Assembly: GCA_009937615.1 (NCBI GenBank)
Contig: JAACFB010000031.1
Coordinates: forward strand, 1-45,582
Direction: 5' to 3'
Source: Gammaproteobacteria bacterium
GTDB lineage: Bacteria > Pseudomonadota > Gammaproteobacteria > Steroidobacterales > Woeseiaceae
Length of the DNA stretch: 45,582 nt
The translations under genes and the position numbers were made by a program. Shown piece by piece: positions 1 to 5,554 of this stretch. The notes under the pieces are model-generated. The model worked only from the letters and a program-made list of their open reading frames with translations, did not search any database and had not been told where the DNA came from. Numbering within the stretch: position 1 is the stretch's first letter; every line of letters starts with the position of its first letter.

Positions 1-10
1 ACGAAGAAAA

Positions 11-29
11 TGGCGCGCCCGACAGGATT
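11..29 (-). repeat. Copy of the tRNA-Arg 3' end (att-like direct repeat)
   Basis: These 19 bases are identical to 181-199, which encode the CCA end, discriminator, acceptor strand and part of the T arm of the tRNA-Arg gene. Identity stops sharply on both sides. A short exact copy of a tRNA 3' end in the same orientation is the usual footprint of site-specific integration by a tyrosine recombinase, or the relic of a duplicated tRNA. No integrase is visible inside the window, so the cause is inferred. Confidence 0.6.
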
Positions 30-57
30 GATTCAGATCGCCTGAGGGCGATCTTCA

Positions 58-131
58 CCCCTTCGGGGCGCCTTCGGCGTCCAAAACGCTAGCGCGTTTT
101 GTCGAACAACGTCCGCCTCCTTGGGCGGGAC
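58..131. other. Cluster of four short hairpins
   Basis: Consecutive short inverted repeats lie between the att-like repeat and the tRNA terminator: a CCC/GGG stem on a TTCG loop (59-68), CGCC/GGCG (69-79), a perfect 7-bp AAAACGC/GCGTTTT stem (83-100), and GTCCGCC pairing with GGCGGGAC with one bulge (111-131). No open reading frame of note is present. It could be a 3' end or small RNA of a gene left of the window, or the edge of a mobile element; I cannot assign it. Confidence 0.4.
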
Positions 132-146
132 ACACCAGATAATAAG

Positions 147-177
147 AAAAGGGGCCCCTTTGGGACCCCTTTTTTAT
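147..177 (-). terminator. Intrinsic terminator of tRNA-Arg (probably bidirectional)
   Basis: AAAAGGGG (147-154) pairs with CCCCTTTT (166-173), with an inner CCC/GGG stem. Read on the minus strand, the stem is followed by TTTTCTTATT, and it begins a few bases past the tRNA 3' end. The opposite strand also ends in a T run, so it may stop transcription both ways. Confidence 0.75.
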
Positions 178-180
178 TAC

Positions 181-257
181 TGGCGCGCCCGACAGGATTC
201 GAACCTGTGACCCCTGCCTTCGGAGGGCAGTACTCTATCCAGCTGAGCTACGGGCGC
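181..257 (-). tRNA. tRNA-Arg (anticodon CCG), CCA encoded
   Basis: The minus strand folds as a complete cloverleaf. The acceptor stem GCGCCCG/CGGGCGC pairs 251-257 with 185-191. The anticodon stem is CTGCC/GGCAG around the loop CTCCGAA, giving anticodon CCG (codon CGG, Arg). The T loop is GGTTCGAATCC. The discriminator is G and CCA is encoded at 183-181. The gene is single, with its own terminator downstream. A TACAAT -10-like box lies about 16 nt upstream (273-278). Its last 19 bases recur at 11-29. Confidence 0.95.
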
Positions 258-258
258 A

Positions 259-584
259 TTGAGGACGTCAAAGCGGCGGGTATTGTACTAGCAACGCGCG
301 CGTGCGCGCCATGTTCATTGGTGTATCAGCAGGTTGGGCCGATACCCAGTCGACTTCATGCCATCACTCGACCGTCCGATCAGGTGGCATGATGCGCCAG
401 TGCACGTCTGAACGACGCGACCAGTTCGAAGTCCCGGGTGTCCGTAAGTATCAACCACGATTCCGGGGGCAGCGCGCCGTGGGCACGATGGGGCCACTGC
501 GTGCGTCGGCATCACAGCCGGAGCCACTGCGACACATTGCTGAATCTGTCGGCGCCCGTCGCACGCCATGCCGAGTAGTTCCCG
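259..584. other. Intergenic region, no gene recognised
   Basis: This 326-bp gap separates the tRNA from hypA. It contains only overlapping low-quality reading frames on both strands with no recognisable protein. A minus-strand TACAAT at 278-273 may be the tRNA -10 box. No convincing promoter or ribosome site for hypA was found. Confidence 0.5.
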
Positions 585-932
585 ATGCATGAAATGTCCG
601 TTTGTCTCTCGCTCCTGCAGCAGGTCGAGCAAATTGCCGCCGAACACGAGGCTACGGCTGTAACGCGCATCGTTATTAGAGTCGGTCCGCTGTCCGGCGT
701 CGAAGCCGATTTACTGAGGCGCGCTTACCCGCTTGCTGTCGCCGGCTCTATCGCGGAAGGCGCCGAACTGGTTCTCGACACGGCTGACGTCGTGGTCCGG
801 TGTAGCGAGTGCGGCGCCGAATCGACAGTGCCGCCCAATCGCTTGCTGTGCGGCCAGTGCGGCGAGTTTCGCACGCGCATCGTCACGGGCGACGAGATGA
901 CGCTGCAAAGCGTCGAGCTCGACAGGGCCTGA
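585..932 (+). CDS. hypA: HypA/HybF-type nickel metallochaperone, orphan
   Basis: This 115-residue protein matches the HypA family in length and layout. It starts with Met-His-Glu; the N-terminal amine and His2 bind nickel in the family. A zinc site is formed by C73-x2-C76 and C89-x2-C92. HypA delivers Ni to [NiFe]-hydrogenase precursors together with HypB, and in some bacteria also serves urease. The start at MHE is fixed by the nickel motif. No hypB, other hyp gene, hydrogenase or urease gene is in the window; the neighbours are a tRNA and the convergent htpX. Its client is therefore unknown. The ribosome site is weak. Confidence 0.85.
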   Translation: MHEMSVCLSLLQQVEQIAAEHEATAVTRIVIRVGPLSGVEADLLRRAYPLAVAGSIAEGAELVLDTADVVVRCSECGAESTVPPNRLLCGQCGEFRTRIVTGDEMTLQSVELDRA

Positions 933-953
933 ACGCGGCCGCTTACGCTGCCT

Positions 954-1838
954 TCAGAGACCCCGACGCAGCGCTTCAATCCTCTCCGGGATCGGCGGGT
1001 GACTCATGAACAGGCGCATCATGCTGCGCTTGGCACCGCCGGATATGCCGAAGGCCTGCAGAGCCTCGGGGAGCTGGCCAGGCATGCCTCGCTCGAGTCG
1101 CGACAACGCGCGGATCATCGGCTCGCGGCCGTTCAGCTCCGCCGAACCTGAATCAGCCCGGAATTCCCGCTGTCGGGATACCCACATGACGATGATGCTC
1201 GCAAGGATACCGAGCAGCAGCTGCGCGACGATGACCGCAGCGAAGTATCCGAGGCCATAGCCACGTTCGTTTTTCAGAATAACGCGATCGACAAAGTGTC
1301 CAATGATTCGAGAGAGAAAAATGACGAACGTGTTCACGACGCCCTGCACGAGAGCCAGTGTCACCATGTCGCCATTCGCGACGTGCGATATTTCGTGCGC
1401 CAGCACCGCCTCGACTTCGTCTTTCGGCATGCTGCGGAGCAATCCAGTGCTGACGGCAACCAGTGCCGCATTGCGGCGTGCGCCGGTTGCAAAGGCGTTC
1501 ATGTCCGGCGCGTCATAGACTGCGACCTCAGGCATTTCGATCCCTGCCTGGCGCGCCTGGCGCTCGACCGTGGCCAGCAACCAGGATTCCGCGGCGTTGG
1601 CCGGCTGGGTTATGACGCGGGCACCCGTGCTGCGCTTCGCCATCCACTTCGACAGTGCAAGCGAGATGAACGAGCCGCCGAAACCGATGACCAGCGACAG
1701 TATCAACAGGGCGTTATAGTCAATGCCTGCGCCTCTCTCGTCGAGGATGCTGTCCACGCCGAGCAGCCTCAAGACAATGCTGAGGACCAGCAGCACAGCC
1801 AGGTTAGTGGCTATAAACAGCGCCACGCGTTTGATCAT
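954..1838 (-). CDS. htpX: HtpX, membrane-bound M48 zinc metalloprotease
   Basis: This 294-residue inner-membrane protease degrades misfolded membrane proteins as part of the envelope/heat-shock response. Two N-terminal membrane segments (about residues 3-27 and 43-63) are followed by the zinc motif HEISH (148-152), further hydrophobic segments (about 160-215), and REFRAD, which holds the glutamate ligand. The ATG at 1838 is chosen because GGAG sits 8 nt upstream; a GTG three codons earlier would overlap that ribosome site. CTTGAAA, a perfect sigma-32 -35 box, lies at 1896-1890 upstream, but the expected CCCCAT -10 at normal spacing is absent. It is convergent with hypA. Confidence 0.95.
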   Translation of the reverse strand: MIKRVALFIATNLAVLLVLSIVLRLLGVDSILDERGAGIDYNALLILSLVIGFGGSFISLALSKWMAKRSTGARVITQPANAAESWLLATVERQARQAGIEMPEVAVYDAPDMNAFATGARRNAALVAVSTGLLRSMPKDEVEAVLAHEISHVANGDMVTLALVQGVVNTFVIFLSRIIGHFVDRVILKNERGYGLGYFAAVIVAQLLLGILASIIVMWVSRQREFRADSGSAELNGREPMIRALSRLERGMPGQLPEALQAFGISGGAKRSMMRLFMSHPPIPERIEALRRGL

Positions 1839-1955
1839 CTTGTGCACTCCAATTTAGAACCAGTCCTAGGGTGTGTCCTTTTGAGAGGTTTTCAAGGTGC
1901 CGGGGTTCCTGGTTTGGCGCCGAGGACGATCCGGCGTGGGTTTAAGCGGCCGACC

Positions 1956-3095
1956 TCAAGGTTGGGTTTCCTGTCGGCGTCCCGGCCAGTCACCGAACTG
2001 CATTTCGAGCTCGATGCCCACACCCCAGTTGCTCTCACGCACCTCTTCGAGGAATTCGCGCGGCCAGGACAGGCTTGTCGACAATTCGAGATACAGGTAG
2101 TCACGCGCGATCCGCTTGCGGTAGCGGAGTTCGACCCCGTAATCCTGCAGTTTGACCGCATTCTCGGTTTCGCCGGCGGCGAAGACGCTATAGGAGAGCG
2201 CGTCTTTACTGCCAACAGCCTGGTAGGCCGTAAATTTCTGGGTCCATCCCAGGCCCTCGACATCATCTTCTGCAAGCAGGATGCTCCAGGACCGCAACAG
2301 CCACGTTGAACTGACGGCGTAGTCGAGGATATTCGTCACTGACGTTCCCAAGCCGCGCTGGTTTTGCAAAAACACGACCGGGCGCACACGCCACCACCAG
2401 GAATCGCCATACGTGCGGCCCCAACGATAGGTCGCACGAATGTATGGCTCCAGCGGCGTGGCCAGCTTTATGCCAGCACCGAAATCCCATCCCGTGGCTA
2501 TGGTCCGATCGCGTGAATAGCCGATCCCGAACAGCCAGTCTTCGTCCTCGTAATCGTTGAAGCGGCCGGGCAGCGTGTCGATGTTGTCATTGGCTCTGCC
2601 GTCAACAAAATCGTCAATGTCGCCTCGGCCGAAAACGAGCCGCGATCTTTCCTTCAAAGCCGTCAGCGGGACGCGCGCTTTCAGACGCAGGCGCTTTTTG
2701 AAACCGTCGCGCTGATCCCATTGACCGCCGACCGACACGCGGCCTCTTGACACGTTCTCACCCTCACTGACATCACTCGACCCGAACAGCCCATCGAACC
2801 AATGCGCACTGCCATTGACGACGCTGAAAACCGTGCGCTGTGTTTTATCGATTAGCGGGGTCTCTTCGGGATTCTCGGCCGGCAATTCGCCTTCAACGTT
2901 CGCTGCATTGTTACTTGTCACCGCATCGCCAGCGGCCGGAGAGACGCCCGGCGCCAGGTCCGGAGCGGACGCTGTCGCCGACTGAGTCGACCCGGCCGCG
3001 ATCGGGTCTTCCTCCACAGCCGCGGGCGGACCGCTGGCCGCGCAGGCAGCGAGCCAGGGAACGATGAAACACGTTAAGGGTCGGTATAAGGTCAC
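1956..3095 (-). CDS. Predicted outer-membrane lipoprotein, family not recognised
   Basis: This 379-residue protein begins with a short signal peptide ending in a lipobox, LAAC (lipid-modified Cys18). Next comes an approximately 80-residue Pro/Ala/Glu-rich linker. The rest (about 130-379) alternates aromatic and polar strands typical of a beta-barrel, ending in strands rich in Trp, Tyr and Glu. I do not recognise the family. The GTG at 3095 is the only start giving the full signal peptide, but it lacks a good ribosome site, so the start is uncertain. It lies upstream of htpX in the same direction, with a 117-bp gap. An anchored barrel with an extended N-terminal linker suggests a surface or cell-wall-spanning role, which is inference. 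Confidence 0.65.
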   Translation of the reverse strand: MTLYRPLTCFIVPWLAACAASGPPAAVEEDPIAAGSTQSATASAPDLAPGVSPAAGDAVTSNNAANVEGELPAENPEETPLIDKTQRTVFSVVNGSAHWFDGLFGSSDVSEGENVSRGRVSVGGQWDQRDGFKKRLRLKARVPLTALKERSRLVFGRGDIDDFVDGRANDNIDTLPGRFNDYEDEDWLFGIGYSRDRTIATGWDFGAGIKLATPLEPYIRATYRWGRTYGDSWWWRVRPVVFLQNQRGLGTSVTNILDYAVSSTWLLRSWSILLAEDDVEGLGWTQKFTAYQAVGSKDALSYSVFAAGETENAVKLQDYGVELRYRKRIARDYLYLELSTSLSWPREFLEEVRESNWGVGIELEMQFGDWPGRRQETQP

Positions 3096-3323
3096 GGAGG
3101 CCGGATCGCGGGTTCTTCGAACGGGATCGATGTTAGCACCGCTAAGTCGGGGAAGAACGCCGGGACGACAATTCCACGCGGAACCTATTCCCCTGAATTC
3201 CTCTCATGTTTCTGGCGCGGACCTGGCATCAACCGAGGGTCACGTCATGCCGGCAGTTGCAACTTCCGTGCTCAGCCTTAATCATAGCCTCGGTATGGTT
3301 GAGGCAATATCAAGGATTTCTCG

Positions 3324-3791
3324 ATGATCAAACGACTTCTCGACAGGGTATCCGAGGCGATTGCTGCGCCGGATGCGACAGCGACAAGCAGCGAGAACCG
3401 TGAGGCAGCACTGCGCATGGCCGCTGCCGTGCTCATGATCGACGTCGCTCGGGCCGACCATGTCTTCGAGGAAAGCGAGTTCGACCGCGTGCTGCAACTC
3501 GTCGAGGCGCACTTCGAACTGACGCCCGATCAAGCCGCAGAGCTCGTCAACATGGCCAGCGAAAGAGCTGAAGACTTGACCTCGCTGCATGACTTCACGC
3601 AGCTACTTCACAGGCACCTGGATGAAGCGGAAAAAGCACGAATCATCGGGCTGCTGTGGCAAATCGCCTATGCGGACGGCCGGCTCGACAAGTATGAAGA
3701 CTCGCTCGTTCGCAAGATCAGCGACCTGTTGCATGTCAGCCGAGGCCGCGTCATGCGCCTGAAGCATGACGCCGAACAGGCGGCGGGTTAG
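3324..3791 (+). CDS. TerB-like family protein
   Basis: This 155-residue, all-helical protein resembles the TerB/DjlA N-terminal family. It has two similar halves: residues 28-55 with a MAAAVLMIDVARADHVFEE stretch, and 110-125 with LLWQIAYADGRLDKYE. Both carry the acidic (A/Y)D..(F/L) loop seen in TerB-like domains, which may bind metal. There is no signal peptide, so it is cytoplasmic. These proteins are found beside tellurite-resistance genes but are also common as isolated genes of unknown role. The 3' end overlaps the next reading frame if that gene uses its upstream ATG. Confidence 0.8.
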   Translation: MIKRLLDRVSEAIAAPDATATSSENREAALRMAAAVLMIDVARADHVFEESEFDRVLQLVEAHFELTPDQAAELVNMASERAEDLTSLHDFTQLLHRHLDEAEKARIIGLLWQIAYADGRLDKYEDSLVRKISDLLHVSRGRVMRLKHDAEQAAG

Positions 3792-4617
3792 GTCGGTGTC
3801 GAGTCACAGCATCCCGCGGTTTTTTAAACGACATCTATGGCGACGCTCGGTCCTGCCGGTCATTGCAGCGGGCGTCGCGGCTCTCTTCATAGCGGCCTGC
3901 GGCGCGCCTCAGCCGGACGCCGCGGCCCGCGAGCCCGGGCAGGGACCGACGTCAGGGACCGGGTATGAATTCCGCAGGGCGAGCCCGGACGGCATCGGCA
4001 AGTTCTACATGGGCCGCGAGATCTCGCACGTCATGGGGCATCGGGGGGCCGCCTGGCTCGAGCGCCCGGCACGAGAGCGTGAGGAGCGTACCGACCTGCT
4101 GATCGAAAACCTGCCACTGCAGGCAAACAGCATTATCGCGGATATCGGCGCCGGTACGGGCTATTTCAGTTTTTCTATCGCTGAGCGCATACCCGATGGC
4201 AAGGTCCTTGCTGTCGACATTCAGCAGGAAATGCTCGACATCATTGCGGCACGCAAGGTTTCTACAGGCGTCGATAATGTCGAGCCGGTTCTTGGCGACG
4301 AGCTTGATCCCGGCCTTCCCGATTCAGCGGTCGATCTCATCCTGATTGTCGATGCTTACCACGAATTTTCCTTTCCTCGGGAGATGGGCGATGCCATGGC
4401 ACGTTCACTCAAGCCGGGCGGAAGGCTCATATTGATCGAGTATCGCGCCGAAGACCCTGGCGTCTTCATCAAGCCTCTGCATAAGATGTCTGAGGCGCAA
4501 GCGATCGCCGAAATGCGCGCAGCTGGCCTCGCCTGGGAGCGCACGGAATCGTTCCTGCCGCAGCAGCATTTCCTGGTTTTTCGGCGCCCGGGGCAAAGCA
4601 GCGGCGTCACAAACTAG
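3766..4617 (+). CDS. Class I SAM-dependent methyltransferase with lipoprotein signal
   Basis: This 283-residue protein has a basic N-terminus, a hydrophobic stretch and a lipobox FIAAC (Cys45), followed by a Pro/Gly-rich linker and a class I methyltransferase domain. Motif I is DIGAGTG (126-132), motif II contains VLAVD, and the post-motif region reads LKPGGRLILIEY. The product would be exported and lipid-anchored, although SAM is cytoplasmic, so the site of action is puzzling. The ATG at 3766 overlaps the TerB-like gene by 26 nt. A GTG at 3796, 4 nt after that gene's stop, keeps the whole signal and is equally plausible. The substrate is unknown. Such signal-bearing methyltransferases recur in proteobacteria, but their role is not established to my knowledge. 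Confidence 0.8.
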   Translation: MTPNRRRVRSVSSHSIPRFFKRHLWRRSVLPVIAAGVAALFIAACGAPQPDAAAREPGQGPTSGTGYEFRRASPDGIGKFYMGREISHVMGHRGAAWLERPAREREERTDLLIENLPLQANSIIADIGAGTGYFSFSIAERIPDGKVLAVDIQQEMLDIIAARKVSTGVDNVEPVLGDELDPGLPDSAVDLILIVDAYHEFSFPREMGDAMARSLKPGGRLILIEYRAEDPGVFIKPLHKMSEAQAIAEMRAAGLAWERTESFLPQQHFLVFRRPGQSSGVTN

Positions 4618-4644
4618 TCGCGGCGAGCCGGATCCATCCGGCGA

Positions 4645-5037
4645 CTACATTGCGGCAAGAACCCGCTGCAGCCGTTCTTTGACCTCAGCAGCCAGGGGTT
4701 CGACGTCGGGGTTTTTTACCAGCGACAGCACCGCTTGCGGATCCATGAAGCTGACCGACACCTGGCCCTCTTCGTTTTCACGGACCAGCACATTACAGGG
4801 CAGCAGCAAGCCGATCTCGGGTACCGCACTCACTGCCTGGTAGGCCAGCGGCGGATTGCAGGCGCCGAGAATCCGATAACGCGGCATGTCCTTATCGAGT
4901 TTTTCCTTGATCTTTGCAGCAACGTCGATATCGGAGAGCACACCGAAGCCTTCCGTCTGCAACTCTGCCGTTACCTTCTCGATTGCGGCGTCGAAATCAT
5001 GATCAACGATCTTGCCAAATCCAAAATTGGTTTCCAT
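4645..5037 (-). CDS. DUF302 domain protein
   Basis: This 130-residue cytoplasmic protein matches the DUF302 family across its length: an N-terminal strand/helix (GFGKIVDHDFDAAIEKV), a central GACNPPLAYQAVSAVPEIG segment and LLPCNVLVRE, the usual family signature. The biochemical function is unknown; family members are often found in sulfur or redox gene neighbourhoods. The start ATG overlaps the stop of the upstream ArsR gene by one base (TAATG), so the two are co-transcribed and translationally coupled. That makes it a candidate effector or accessory of the ArsR regulon. Confidence 0.9.
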   Translation of the reverse strand: METNFGFGKIVDHDFDAAIEKVTAELQTEGFGVLSDIDVAAKIKEKLDKDMPRYRILGACNPPLAYQAVSAVPEIGLLLPCNVLVRENEEGQVSVSFMDPQAVLSLVKNPDVEPLAAEVKERLQRVLAAM

Positions 5038-5396
5038 TAGCCCTGCACCTCCTTAACGTAGTTACGGCTCCCGCAGTAGATGTCGTGTAACAGATGGATA
5101 ACCCGGTCCGCCGGGCCCTCTGCGAGTGAATAGAAGATCATCTGAGACTCGCGCCGGGTTTTGACCAGGCCCTGTTGTCGCAATCGGGCAAGCTGCTGGG
5201 AGAGCGCCGACTGGCTGAGTGGAACGAGTTCGTTGAGGTCGCCCACCGATCGCTCACCTTCGGCCAGCAGACACAGGATTATCAGCCGGCTTTCGTTGCC
5301 GAGCGCTTTCATCAGGCCCGCCGCGTCCACCGCGTGCTCGCGCATCAGCTCGGATACCGGGGGCTTGGCCGCCTGCCCTTTGCTTTCACTATTCAT
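5037..5396 (-). CDS. ArsR-family repressor, BigR/SqrR/YgaV-like persulfide sensor
   Basis: This 119-residue winged-helix repressor has the ArsR DNA-reading helix around 61-76 (SQSALSQQLARLRQQG). Two cysteines, C42 in helix 2 (LCLLAEGE) and C108 near the C-terminus (DIYCGS), coincide with the positions that form the reversible tetrasulfide/disulfide switch in BigR and SqrR. The metal-binding CxCxxC of true ArsR proteins is absent. It probably represses its own promoter and the divergent exporter genes, with sulfide/persulfide or another thiol oxidant as inducer; the inducer is inferred. The gene is first in a two-gene operon with DUF302. Confidence 0.88.
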   Translation of the reverse strand: MNSESKGQAAKPPVSELMREHAVDAAGLMKALGNESRLIILCLLAEGERSVGDLNELVPLSQSALSQQLARLRQQGLVKTRRESQMIFYSLAEGPADRVIHLLHDIYCGSRNYVKEVQG

Positions 5397-5451
5397 TGCG
5401 ACTTCCAGTTATATCAATATCTTACGGTAAATCCGTATCGCCTCTGACGTT

Positions 5452-5480
5452 AATATAGTCCATAATATATTAGATGTCTA
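5452..5480 (-). promoter_or_regulatory. Promoter of the ArsR-DUF302 operon
   Basis: On the minus strand TAGACA (5480-5475) and TATATT (5457-5452) each match the sigma-70 hexamers at five of six bases, with an ideal 17-bp spacer. The predicted start is near 5445, about 49 nt before the ArsR ATG. The leader contains a TACGG/CCGTA stem (5423-5437). The palindrome at 5463-5484 fills the spacer and -35 box. Confidence 0.6.
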
Positions 5481-5484
5481 TAAT
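5463..5484. promoter_or_regulatory. Predicted ArsR/BigR operator
   Basis: Two overlapping dyads are visible: a perfect palindrome TAATATATTA (5463-5472), and TAGA-TG-TCTA extending to an 18-bp imperfect dyad (5467-5484, six of eight arm positions paired). They lie across the -35/spacer of the ArsR promoter and just upstream of the exporter -35 box. BigR-type repressors bind AT-rich palindromes in such positions. Assignment rests on location and symmetry only. Confidence 0.55.
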
Positions 5485-5490
5485 TTATTC

Positions 5491-5520
5491 TTTACTAATT
5501 TAGTTTATTGCAATATATTG
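5491..5520 (+). promoter_or_regulatory. Promoter of the RND exporter operon, with palindromic -10
   Basis: TTTACT (5491-5496), a 17-bp spacer and TATATT (5514-5519) form a strong sigma-70 promoter, with the start predicted near 5526. The -10 lies inside a perfect palindrome CAATATATTG (5511-5520). That palindrome shares the eight-base core AATATATT with the one at 5463-5472, 48 bp upstream, suggesting a second repressor site. Confidence 0.6.
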
Positions 5521-5554
5521 CTCGCCACCCGTTACTGCAGCAGGCAAAACCCTC

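Noticed and set aside
315..647. 110-residue minus-strand frame in the tRNA-hypA gap
   Set aside because: Cys/Arg-rich composition without any family resemblance, overlaps hypA antisense, and competes with an equally poor plus-strand frame.
1296..2309. 337-residue plus-strand frame
   Set aside because: It is antisense to htpX and the outer-membrane lipoprotein; His/Gln/Arg-rich composition is typical of a shadow frame in GC-rich DNA.
4627..4642. GCCGGAT/ATCCGGC hairpin between the methyltransferase and DUF302 genes
   Set aside because: Perfect stem but a 2-nt loop and no T run on either strand, so not called a terminator.
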